DNA of 7,228 bases from positions 1-7,228 of the forward strand of contig JAJFHW010000046.1 of NCBI GenBank assembly GCA_021775385.1, in the 5' to 3' direction. The DNA is from Hyphomicrobiales bacterium. Its GTDB lineage: Bacteria > Pseudomonadota > Alphaproteobacteria > Rhizobiales > HXMU1428-3. The notes beneath the pieces were generated by a model, which saw nothing but the letters and a program-made list of their open reading frames with translations, made no database searches and had not been told where the DNA came from. Every line of letters starts with the position of its first letter. Positions within the stretch are counted from its first letter, which is position 1. Positions 1 through 5,658 of this stretch are shown in pieces. Both the position numbers and the translations under genes were made by a program.

Positions 1-1
1 C

Positions 2-541
2 TTTAAGGGCAGGATTGCTGGTGTGACGCGGGCTGGACTTTTTGTGAAATTAGATGACACTGGTGCAGATGGTTTTATTCCAATCTCTACATTAGGTAGC
101 GATTATTACGTACATGATGAAGAGCACCAGGCTCTTGTTGGTGAACGTACTGGAGAGCGTTTTCACCTTGGGCAACGAGTTGATGTTCGTCTCATTGAAA
201 TTGTTCCAACGGCTGGTGCCATTCGTTTTGAAATGATTTCTGAAGGTATTGCAGGGGAAGCAACGGGTTCTCGAAAACCAAGATCTCGTATAAAGAAACC
301 TTCAAAGCATAAATCTGGTTCCTTTAAAGGAAAACGGGGGAGTACAGCAAAGTCAACATCGCGATCAGATGAAAGATCAACTAAGAGCACATCTAAATCT
401 CAACAGTCCGATGGCGAACAGAAGGAAAGTCGCTCGCGTTCTCATAAATCTACTGATCGATCTTCTAAGCCTAAGACTGATTCTCAGCCTAAACGTAAAG
501 GTGGGCGCGTGATATCCAAGAGAAAACCGAGGAGCTCTTAA
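2..541 (+). CDS. rnr: Ribonuclease R, C-terminal part (5' end outside window)
   Basis: This is the 3' end of the gene for RNase R, a processive 3'-to-5' exoribonuclease of the RNB (RNase II) family that degrades structured RNA and works in rRNA and tmRNA-linked quality control. The frame is open from the first bases, so the GTG at 23 is an internal Val and not a start. The visible part begins FKGRIAGVTRAGLFVKLDD and continues through DGFIP, LGSDYY and GERTGERFHLGQRVDV to about base 250. This is the S1 RNA-binding domain with the wording typical of RNase R. After it comes a tail of about 90 residues made almost entirely of Lys, Arg, Ser, Thr and Gln, ending KRKPRSS and a TAA. Basic low-complexity tails are normal in this family and help unwind and bind structured RNA. 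The catalytic RNB domain lies upstream, outside the window. The next gene, DUF983, starts about 100 bases later on the same strand. Confidence 0.93.
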   Translation, partial: FKGRIAGVTRAGLFVKLDDTGADGFIPISTLGSDYYVHDEEHQALVGERTGERFHLGQRVDVRLIEIVPTAGAIRFEMISEGIAGEATGSRKPRSRIKKPSKHKSGSFKGKRGSTAKSTSRSDERSTKSTSKSQQSDGEQKESRSRSHKSTDRSSKPKTDSQPKRKGGRVISKRKPRSS

Positions 542-578
542 AGTCATAAGGTTCCGCATGTCTCTTTTCGGTAATTTA

Positions 579-608
579 TTGTGACAAATTGTCCCGATAT
601 TTTATTAT
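579..608 (+). promoter_or_regulatory. Weak promoter candidate upstream of the DUF983 gene
   Basis: A TTGTGA hexamer (579-584) lies 18 bases from TATTAT (603-608), about 37 bases before the DUF983 start. The match to TTGACA/TATAAT is four and five of six. The -35 part overlaps a short palindrome, GACAA-A-TTGTC (583-593), that could be an operator half-site pair. The region is AT-rich, so -10-like strings are expected by chance, and DUF983 could instead be co-transcribed with rnr because no terminator is visible between them. Confidence 0.25.
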
Positions 609-645
609 TATTGATTAAGTTATATTTTGAAAGTAAGTATTACCC

Positions 646-1113
646 ATGATTGATAAAGCAGCATATGAAAATGTCACATTACCAAAACGCAATATTATGC
701 GTGCGGTAGTTAGCGGATTTACTCAAAAATGCCCGAACTGTAACAAAGGGTCTATTTTTGGTAAATTTTTAAAGGTCAATGATCAATGCCCGTCTTGTGG
801 TGAAGAGTTACATCATCACCGCGCTGATGATGCTCCTCCCTATTTTACTATTTTTGTTGTTGGTCACGTGATTTTGCCACTGATGATGGCTGTTGAAATT
901 GCTTATATGCCTGCAATTTGGATCCATATTGCTCTTTGGTTACCCTTGACCTTATTGATGTGCGCATGGCTGTTGCCACGCATTAAAGGCGCTTTAATTG
1001 GAGTTCAGTGGGCAAACTATATGCATGGCTTTAACCCTCATCATGATGAAGCAAGCGAATTTCCTTGTTCTCAAATTCCAAATGCACAAACGGCATCTCT
1101 ATCTGATAAATAA
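646..1113 (+). CDS. DUF983 family zinc-ribbon membrane protein
   Basis: A 155-residue protein of the DUF983 family, whose biochemical function is not established. The N-terminal part carries two CxxC pairs, CPNC at 29-32 and CPSC at 48-51, which should bind one zinc as a zinc ribbon. The family signature follows at about 52-78: a His-rich HHHRADDAPPYFTIFVVGH, where the RADDAPPY core is the diagnostic part. Two hydrophobic segments, roughly 67-87 and 91-110, are likely membrane helices, with a conserved-looking LPRIKG after the second. The C-terminus is hydrophilic. The ATG at 646 has only a weak purine stretch (AAGTAAG) upstream. It sits between rnr and a Nudix gene on the same strand, as in other Rhizobiales as far as I recall. 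A strong terminator 35 bases after its stop ends the transcript. I infer an inner-membrane location from the helices. Confidence 0.9.
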   Translation: MIDKAAYENVTLPKRNIMRAVVSGFTQKCPNCNKGSIFGKFLKVNDQCPSCGEELHHHRADDAPPYFTIFVVGHVILPLMMAVEIAYMPAIWIHIALWLPLTLLMCAWLLPRIKGALIGVQWANYMHGFNPHHDEASEFPCSQIPNAQTASLSDK

Positions 1114-1147
1114 TTAGCTATTGTTTGAAGAGCTGCGAACTGTTTAC

Positions 1148-1194
1148 ACTAGCGCATATTGCTTTTTATATTTGCGACTATGCGCTAGTTTTTT
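1148..1194 (+). terminator. Rho-independent terminator after the DUF983 gene
   Basis: A perfect 11-bp stem, ACTAGCGCATA (1148-1158) pairing with TATGCGCTAGT (1179-1189), encloses a 20-base loop and runs directly into a T stretch (1189-1194). It lies 35 bases beyond the DUF983 stop and about 65 bases before the Nudix start, so the Nudix gene should have its own promoter. Confidence 0.85.
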
Positions 1195-1260
1195 GTTTGA
1201 GCTTGTTGATTGACGCCGCTCGCTCTTGATCTTTAACGCGCTTAAAGATTGGAATTCTCT

Positions 1261-2190
1261 ATGGATCATTCGTTTGACAGATTAAAACTTCTAAACGGGA
1301 AAGATAGATCTGACAAACACCCTCTTATACATCCAAGAGATGCAGCCAGCCTACTTGTGATTGACCGTAGACAAGCTCCATATAAGATCTTAATGGGGTT
1401 ACGTCATCAGAAAAGCTCTTTTATGCCTGATGTCTACGTTTTTCCAGGTGGTGCTTTAGACTTAGCTGACTTAACTTTAGCTCAGAGCTGCCTTCCCCAG
1501 TTTGCACTTACCCATTTGGGTGCACCCTCACTTCAAACATCGATCCTCTCTGGTCGAGATAGCCATTTATTGGACACCTACGAAGAGATTGACCTTTTTA
1601 CCCCCAATTCTAAGCAAGGGCTCAAACGTCTTGTTGGAATTCCTGATAATTTTCCGCCCTCTTCTGATCCAGCATTGCTGAATGCTAAATTTACAAGCAC
1701 ACAGCGTGAATTAGGTGCTGGGTTAATTCTTTGTGCTCTTAGAGAGCTCTATGAAGAAACCGGATTGCATTTAGAGCCCAGCATTTTAACGAATTCTATT
1801 GATATAATTTCTAAAACCCACCCCTTTAGCTCTGAACATGTAATGCTTTCTCAACTTATTTCGATTTTTGAAAAAATAATCTTTTTATCTAGAGCCATCA
1901 CACCTCCTGGCATCAAACAGAGGTTTGACACGCGTTTCTTCTTACACGATTACAAGGGGCCTATAGGTTGGACAGGGAATGGTGACAATGAACTTGTTAA
2001 AACAAACTGGGTGAGCTTTGAAGAGGCCTTATCGCTCAAAATTCATCCTATGACGAGAGTTATCCTTGAAGATGCAAATGAACATTTGTCATCCTTTTCG
2101 CCCTTTGAACAACCTGACATTGTGTCTTTTTATCAATTTTCAGATAAAAGATTTGAAATTGAATCGATTCAAATGGAAACTGCCTCTTGA
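1261..2190 (+). CDS. Nudix hydrolase (NUDT19-like type with insert)
   Basis: A 309-residue Nudix-family pyrophosphohydrolase, expected to cleave a nucleoside diphosphate linked to another group; the substrate cannot be read from the sequence. I use the ATG at 1261, which has GGAA six bases upstream. The frame can be extended to a TTG at 1249, but that codon has no ribosome site. An N-terminal beta region with LRHQKSSFMPDVYVFPGG (48-64) leads into a long insert. The Nudix helix core follows as RELYEETGL at 161-169, which fits REuxEExGu and provides the metal-binding Glu residues. The large gap between FPGG and the Nudix helix is typical of the NUDT7/NUDT19-like branch rather than the compact MutT type. 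A later block, RAITPPGIKQRFDTRFFL (211-228), is also family-typical. At 309 residues it is somewhat longer than the relatives I remember. It lies between DUF983 and rpmG, but terminators on both sides of the neighbourhood give no functional link. After the TGA stop the frame remains open for 33 codons to a TAG at 2290, probably by chance. Confidence 0.88.
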   Translation: MDHSFDRLKLLNGKDRSDKHPLIHPRDAASLLVIDRRQAPYKILMGLRHQKSSFMPDVYVFPGGALDLADLTLAQSCLPQFALTHLGAPSLQTSILSGRDSHLLDTYEEIDLFTPNSKQGLKRLVGIPDNFPPSSDPALLNAKFTSTQRELGAGLILCALRELYEETGLHLEPSILTNSIDIISKTHPFSSEHVMLSQLISIFEKIIFLSRAITPPGIKQRFDTRFFLHDYKGPIGWTGNGDNELVKTNWVSFEEALSLKIHPMTRVILEDANEHLSSFSPFEQPDIVSFYQFSDKRFEIESIQMETAS

Positions 2191-2216
2191 CAGATGGAGC
2201 AACTCACGGCATGTTC
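2187..2216 (+). promoter_or_regulatory. Candidate promoter for rpmG
   Basis: A perfect -35 hexamer, TTGACA (2187-2192), overlaps the Nudix stop codon. About 17-18 bases on lies ATGTT (2211-2215), a poor -10 match. It sits about 100 bases upstream of rpmG and nothing else in the gap is better. A TATACT at 2269-2274 is a better -10 but lacks a correctly spaced -35. Confidence 0.3.
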
Positions 2217-2313
2217 GCGTCTACTTAAGACCTCAGCTATTGAGCGCATTTATGCTCTAGTGGGCACCTATACTGAAATGATCAATTATTAGAATTTTTA
2301 AAGGCATTGAATA

Positions 2314-2481
2314 ATGGCTAAGCCAACCACACAAAAAATTAAACTACTAAGCACAGAAGGTACTGGCTTTTATTACGTTACCAAAAAGAATGCCCGTACT
2401 ATGACTGAAAAAATGGTTCTAAAGAAATACGACCCAGTTGCTCGCAAGCACGTCGAATTTAAAGAAGCCAAAATCAAATAA
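2314..2481 (+). CDS. rpmG: 50S ribosomal protein L33
   Basis: A 55-residue ribosomal protein L33, a small basic component of the large subunit near the E site. The protein starts [18 protein letters not shown] and contains [11 protein letters not shown] and [19 protein letters not shown], which match the bacterial L33 consensus almost throughout. It has no Cys residues, so it is the zinc-independent (C-minus) form. The length is exactly typical. The ATG is preceded by AAGG at 2301-2304 with a nine-base spacer. It is followed after 11 bases by a strong terminator, and it is preceded by a 123-base gap from the Nudix gene, so it is probably transcribed alone. In Rhizobiales, rpmG commonly lies near pleD/divK, as here. 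Confidence 0.96.
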   Translation: MAKPTTQKIKLLSTEGTGFYYVTKKNARTMTEKMVLKKYDPVARKHVEFKEAKIK

Positions 2482-2492
2482 TATCTCTTATT

Positions 2493-2534
2493 TCCTTATT
2501 TCTTTTCTATCTAGTCAAGAAATAAGGATTTTTT
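2493..2534 (+). terminator. Rho-independent terminator of rpmG
   Basis: A 12-bp perfect stem, TCCTTATTTCTT (2493-2504) with AAGAAATAAGGA (2517-2528), has a 12-base loop and is followed by six T residues (2529-2534). It begins 12 bases after the rpmG stop codon. The stem is AT-rich but long and uninterrupted. Confidence 0.85.
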
Positions 2535-2761
2535 ATTCTGTGATATTTTATGGTTAATAAGATATTCGATTACCTCCCAAAAAATTAGTTTCAACTTCTT
2601 GATCAAAATCAGGGCAGCTTCTTTGTGCATTCTGCGCACTGAACTTGTAAATCTTTATCGATTTACTGTTTAATTTGATGGAATGAAACACCTTACGGCC
2701 TTAGAAACCCCAAAAGGGTAGCTAAAAAAATAAGGCTAATAAAGAAAATTTGGGCTTAAAA

Positions 2762-2975
2762 CGCAGCTGGCCCCACAACACAACGGTAGCGGGGTGAAAC
2801 CGAAGTTGCGAGGCCAGCCTTTGTCAAATGGACCAAAGAGGGCCTATGGTCATTTGACTTCGAGGTCGACGAGTATCGGCGTAACGAGGAGGCCACTCAT
2901 ACCGATTCCAGCCGACCGCACCCAACGGAACCAGGAGATGCGGCGGTACCTGTACATCCCGCTGGGATTTTCGTA
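2762..2975 (+). ncRNA. Candidate structured RNA (GC-rich hairpin block)
   Basis: A sharply bounded GC-rich block inside AT-rich DNA that tiles almost completely into local hairpins. H1 is GCTGGCC (2766-2772) with GGCCAGC (2812-2818), with an inner CGGT (2784-2787)/ACCG (2799-2802). H2 is GTCAAATG (2823-2830) with CATTTGAC (2851-2858), extended past one bulged G by ACCA (2832-2835)/TGGT (2847-2850), giving 12 bp around an 11-base loop. H3 is GGTCG (2864-2868)/CGACC (2913-2917) with an inner ATCGG (2875-2879)/CCGAT (2902-2906). H4 is CCGCA (2916-2920)/TGCGG (2939-2943), overlapping H3 by two bases. H5 is ATCCC (2956-2960)/GGGAT (2964-2968), which runs into four Ts. The linkers between most of the hairpins are only a few bases. 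H5 at the end suggests the + strand, but a TTTT also follows on the other strand, so orientation is not settled. I match it to no known RNA class. It could instead be a small mobile or repeated element, or a decayed gene fragment. Confidence 0.42.
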
Positions 2976-3068
2976 GACAGTTTTAAATATTAGGAAATTT
3001 TAAACAAGATTTAGATACCCCAACATCAAAGCCGCCGAATAACACACCTAACAAGCGATCTATAAACG

Positions 3069-3095
3069 AAAAAATTGCATCTAAATTCTTTAGAT
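3069..3095 (-). terminator. Possible terminator for - strand transcripts
   Basis: Read on the - strand, the perfect stem ATCTAAA/TTTAGAT (3079-3095, three-base loop) is followed three bases later by six T residues (3069-3074 on the + strand as A). It would stop transcripts running on from pleD, but it lies about 325 bases beyond the pleD stop and the stem is nearly all A-T. Confidence 0.3.
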
Positions 3096-3330
3096 TTGGC
3101 TTGCTAGTATAAAAAATAGTATTTGCACTTGTAGACAAATTAGCGCAATGGCACAATAAATCAATATTATCCCCTATTTTCTTAGCTATATTTCAACATC
3201 ATTGTAAAGAAAAATGGTAAATTCGTGACACTACCCTGTTAATACATCCCATATTTTGCCATTTTTAGGTAGAATCACTTAAATTTTTGATTCTCACTAG
3301 CTTTTATCTTTTTGCCACAACAAAGTTTTT

Positions 3331-3379
3331 AATTAGCAGCCACTTGGGTTTTAGTCCCATATTTTGTGTGCTGTTAATT
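3331..3379. repeat. Imperfect inverted repeat downstream of pleD
   Basis: AATTAGCAGC (3331-3340) faces GCTGTTAATT (3370-3379). As + strand RNA this is a 10-bp stem with one G-U pair; as - strand RNA it has an A-C mismatch. It encloses an inner TGGG (3345-3348)/CCCA (3356-3359) hairpin. It begins about 40 bases past the pleD stop. It has no T tail in the - direction, so it is not a classical terminator, though it could stabilise the 3' end of the divK-pleD mRNA. Confidence 0.35.
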
Positions 3380-3419
3380 TATCTTCTAAAATTTGAACCT
3401 GCGATTGATAAAACACGCT

Positions 3420-4793
3420 TTAAGCGGCATCAGCTGCAACACGATTGCGGCCATCTCTTTTAGCGCAATAGAGCGCCTGATCAGCTCGTTTCATTAACAC
3501 ATCTATATCTGCAATGGACTTATCAAGCGATGTAATCCCGATACTCGTTGTTATATCAAGTTGCTTATCAAGTTGTGAAATATGGAATTTTTCCATTTCT
3601 ATCGATTTTCTCAAACGCTCTGCCACATTATAGCATTCTGTTAAGCTTGTGTCTGGCATCACTATAACAAACTCTTCACCACCAATACGGCAAGCTAAAT
3701 CCATTCCACGAATGTTGGTGCGAATACGACGCGCGAACTCTTTAAGAACAATATCACCAACGTCATGGCCATAAGTGTCATTCACTGATTTGAAATAATC
3801 AATATCAGTCATCAATACCGAGAGAGATTTTCTTTGGGTGTTTGCTTCGTCGAATAGTGTTTTTAAATGGCTTTCGAGATAATGACGGTTGTGTAAACCT
3901 GTTAGCGCATCAGTTACAGCTAGTTCAACTTTCGTTTCCAGGCAGTTGCGCAAGTAGTCTGTATATTTTTTACGACGAACTTGTGTATTTACTCTTGCCA
4001 TCATCTCATTTGCACAGATAGGGCGCACCATATAATCATTGACGCCCATGTCCAAACCGCGCATTAAACGTGCCTTGTCTTCTGGGTTAACAACGATGAG
4101 GATAGGTAAACTTCTGGTTCTCTCTAATGAACGAACCTGACTTGCCAAACGCAAACCATCAACACCAATTAAATCCAGGCTAATAATGAGCAAATCATAG
4201 TCTTGCTCGGCCAACTTAAAGAGTGCTTCTTGCGGATTTTTTTCAATTTCAATAGTATGTTCTTTTGTGAGTGTTTTGGTTATTCTATCCGCAGAGCGTT
4301 GATTATCCTCGACAATAAGGACGTTTCCTGCCCATTTTTTCTCACTGAATACTGGTGTTGTTTCTTGAGACAAGCCCATTTGACTACCCGTTTCGGCTCT
4401 CATGGTCATCTCATCTGTCAGCATTTTTAAACGCGCCAGATTTTTTACCCTTGTAACCAAAGCTACATCATCAACAGGTTTTGTTAAAAAGTCATCTGCA
4501 CCAACTTCCAAACCATGCAGACGGTCGGATGGGGTGTCTAATGCTGTTACCATGACAACGGGAATATGTTGTGTTTTAGGGTTGCTTTTTAGCCGTTCAC
4601 ATACCTCAAAGCCATCCATGCCCGGCATCATGACATCGAGTAAAATCACGTCAATACGCTCAACTTCACAGATCTCCAGGGCCTCAGGACCTGAATAGGC
4701 TGTTAAGATTTCAAAATACTCTGCACTTAAACGTGCTTCGAGCAATTTTACATTAGCCTTAATATCGTCAACCACTAATACTCTTGCGGTCAT
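3420..4793 (-). CDS. pleD: PleD-type response regulator diguanylate cyclase
   Basis: A 457-residue protein with the receiver-receiver-GGDEF layout of Caulobacter PleD (454 residues), which makes cyclic di-GMP from two GTP when phosphorylated and controls polar development and the motile-sessile switch. Receiver 1 (about 1-125) has acidic D9/D10, phosphoacceptor D53 in [12 protein letters not shown]83 and K105. Receiver 2 (about 157-280) is degenerate: the phosphoacceptor position is S205 and the Lys is replaced by Arg in MVRPI, fitting its adaptor role in dimerisation. The cyclase domain (about 290-457) begins [13 protein letters not shown], has an intact active site GGEEF at 371-375, and has RGMD (362-365) five residues before it, the RxxD product-inhibition site. 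It should therefore be active and feedback-inhibited. Its ATG overlaps the divK stop (ATGA), so the two are translationally coupled in a divK-pleD operon. No sign of damage. Confidence 0.96.
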   Translation of the reverse strand: MTARVLVVDDIKANVKLLEARLSAEYFEILTAYSGPEALEICEVERIDVILLDVMMPGMDGFEVCERLKSNPKTQHIPVVMVTALDTPSDRLHGLEVGADDFLTKPVDDVALVTRVKNLARLKMLTDEMTMRAETGSQMGLSQETTPVFSEKKWAGNVLIVEDNQRSADRITKTLTKEHTIEIEKNPQEALFKLAEQDYDLLIISLDLIGVDGLRLASQVRSLERTRSLPILIVVNPEDKARLMRGLDMGVNDYMVRPICANEMMARVNTQVRRKKYTDYLRNCLETKVELAVTDALTGLHNRHYLESHLKTLFDEANTQRKSLSVLMTDIDYFKSVNDTYGHDVGDIVLKEFARRIRTNIRGMDLACRIGGEEFVIVMPDTSLTECYNVAERLRKSIEMEKFHISQLDKQLDITTSIGITSLDKSIADIDVLMKRADQALYCAKRDGRNRVAADAA

Positions 4794-5182
4794 TGCGAAA
4801 CATCCTCATCCTCGGTCGCTGATAAAAGCTGACCAATTGTTTCCAAAAAATGCGTTACTGATATTGGCTTAGATATATAGCCTTCACAGCCCCCTTCCCT
4901 TATGCGCTCTTCATCACCTTTCATCGCGAAAGCTGTAACAGCAACAACCGGGATTTTACATAACTCATCGTCATCCTTCAGCCACTTGGTCACTTCAAGA
5001 CCAGAAACTTCAGGTAACTGTATATCCATTAAAATTAAGTCAGGTCTATGAACACGCGCTAATTCTAGAGCGTCTACACCATTTCGAGTTTGGTAAACTA
5101 TATAGCCGTGAGCAGATAACAAATCATGAAATAATTTCATGTTAAGTTCATTATCTTCAACAATTAGAATACTTTGTGACAT
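4790..5182 (-). CDS. divK: Single-domain response regulator DivK
   Basis: A 130-residue stand-alone receiver domain. In alphaproteobacteria DivK is phosphorylated by DivJ/PleC-type histidine kinases and acts through DivL on CckA and CtrA, linking polarity to cell-cycle progression. The visible acidic pocket is E9/D10 in [10 protein letters not shown], with phosphoacceptor D53 in [10 protein letters not shown]83 in [10 protein letters not shown] and K105 in GYISKPI. The [14 protein letters not shown] start and the AFAMKGDE segment are particularly typical of DivK. There is no output domain, and the last 10 residues are an acidic tail. The stop overlaps the pleD start by ATGA. The start at 5182 has a modest Shine-Dalgarno (AAGG) somewhat far upstream. 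It is divergent from the DUF3572 gene, so the promoter must lie within 5183-5373. Confidence 0.95.
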   Translation of the reverse strand: MSQSILIVEDNELNMKLFHDLLSAHGYIVYQTRNGVDALELARVHRPDLILMDIQLPEVSGLEVTKWLKDDDELCKIPVVAVTAFAMKGDEERIREGGCEGYISKPISVTHFLETIGQLLSATEDEDVSQ

Positions 5183-5285
5183 AACTCAAAACGCCTTACA
5201 TGAGCAAAATATTACATTTTCATACAACTATAAATCCCTTGGAGAGTTCATAATTGAATGACAAAGATTGCATACCAATATGTTA

Positions 5286-5291
5286 TATAAT
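5286..5291 (+). promoter_or_regulatory. Candidate -10 element for the DUF3572/ROK operon
   Basis: A perfect TATAAT lies 82 bases upstream of the DUF3572 start in the divergent divK/DUF3572 intergenic region. No convincing -35 is found at 16-18 bases spacing. A TTGCAT at 5268-5273 is too close. The surrounding DNA is very AT-rich, so chance occurrence is possible. Confidence 0.3.
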
Positions 5292-5373
5292 CCTAAACAT
5301 GTAAAATAAGCGTTTATATTTTTAATTTTTTCATATTTAATTAAAGTTTGAAACATTCATTTAGGAGCCGCAT

Positions 5374-5577
5374 ATGACGACATCTAACGGACAACTCAGC
5401 ATGAAATCAGCGGCTTTTATTGCAATTAAATCATTAGCTTACATATCTCAGTCTCCTGAAGAAATTTCCAAATTCATAGCTCTCACAGGGATAGAAAGCT
5501 CTGATATTATTCGTCTCAAAGAGAATCTTAAGTTTTTAGGCGGCGTTCTTGATTTTGTTACATCTGATGAAAGTTGA
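5374..5577 (+). CDS. DUF3572 family protein, cut by in-frame UGA
   Basis: A 67-codon frame encoding the N-terminal two-thirds of a DUF3572 protein, a small family of unknown function that I know mainly from alphaproteobacteria. The family pattern is visible in SLAYISQSPEEISKFIALTGI, then IIRLKENLKFLGGVLDFV, ending SDES. The start is well set: AGGAG (5363-5367) lies six bases before the ATG. Relatives are typically around 90-100 residues, so this product is short. The frame stops at a UGA (5575-5577) exactly where the family continues with the hallmark C-terminal segment, and that segment is present, in frame, just downstream (see next entry). This is therefore a nonsense-interrupted gene, a readthrough gene or a sequencing error, not a naturally short member. 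It heads an apparent two-gene unit with the ROK kinase and is divergent from divK. In rhizobia the gene commonly lies beside divK. Confidence 0.82.
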   Translation: MTTSNGQLSMKSAAFIAIKSLAYISQSPEEISKFIALTGIESSDIIRLKENLKFLGGVLDFVTSDES

Positions 5578-5658
5578 TTGGTAGCTTTTCGTTCTAGCGA
5601 AAAAATTAGCCCTGAAGGTGTGGAGGCAGCACGTAATCAACTTCTTGGATCTCAATAA
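5578..5658 (+). pseudogene. Severed C-terminal tail of the DUF3572 gene
   Basis: Immediately after the UGA, and in the same frame, 26 sense codons read LVAFRSS, then EKISPEGVEAARNQLLGSQ, and end in TAA (5656-5658). This has the pattern of the normal DUF3572 C-terminus: a hydrophobic pair, a short loop, then P-x-x-V-x-x-A and a final Leu-rich turn. With the UGA read as an amino acid the product would be 94 residues, the usual family size. The TAA overlaps the ATG of the ROK gene (TAATG), a spacing expected of a coupled operon and another sign that this stop is the original one. No start codon with a ribosome site lies inside the tail, so it is probably not made on its own. Confidence 0.75.

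Larger units (their letters stand above)
2535..3419. other. Long gene-free interval between rpmG and pleD
   Basis: About 885 bases lie between the rpmG terminator and the 3' end of pleD (convergent genes), and I recognise no gene here. Most of it is AT-rich with stops in all frames. Visible structure, from left to right: a perfect 7-bp hairpin GTAAATC/GATTTAC (2647-2666); a nested inverted repeat GCCTTA/TAAGGC (2698-2736) around ACCC/GGGT; the GC-rich hairpin block at 2762-2975; an ATCTAAA/TTTAGAT hairpin (3079-3095); AGAATC/GATTCT (3271-3294); and a 10-bp inverted repeat near pleD (3331-3379). No tRNA, rRNA, insertion sequence or CRISPR array is visible. An ATG-initiated 60-codon frame at 2794-2976 lies wholly inside the GC-rich block and has no ribosome site or family resemblance I can name. 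Confidence 0.6.

Noticed and set aside
1249..1260. TTG start four codons upstream for the Nudix gene.
   Set aside because: The ATG at 1261 has GGAA at proper spacing; the TTG has no Shine-Dalgarno-like sequence.
2066..2260. 64-codon + strand frame overlapping the Nudix 3' end.
   Set aside because: A shadow of the Nudix gene in another frame; no family resemblance and no ribosome site.
2765..2955. Resemblance to a cobalamin riboswitch (CCCCACAAC, GGCCACTC and CCAGGAGA in that order).
   Set aside because: The upstream core of that riboswitch is missing, the key B12-box residues do not match, the hairpin layout differs, and no cobalamin gene follows; the next feature is the 3' end of pleD.
2794..2976. 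A 60-codon ATG-initiated frame on the + strand.
   Set aside because: No ribosome site, no recognisable family, lies wholly inside the GC-rich hairpin block, and other frames there are open too.
3420..4793. Degenerate second receiver of PleD (S205 in place of Asp) as evidence of decay.
   Set aside because: The second receiver of PleD is a known adaptor without phosphorylation; the first receiver and the cyclase and inhibitory sites are intact.
5575..5577. UGA as selenocysteine or as Trp by code reassignment.
   Set aside because: The position is not a known redox site and no SECIS-like hairpin is evident right after it; Trp is TGG in the window and other genes end normally at UGA.
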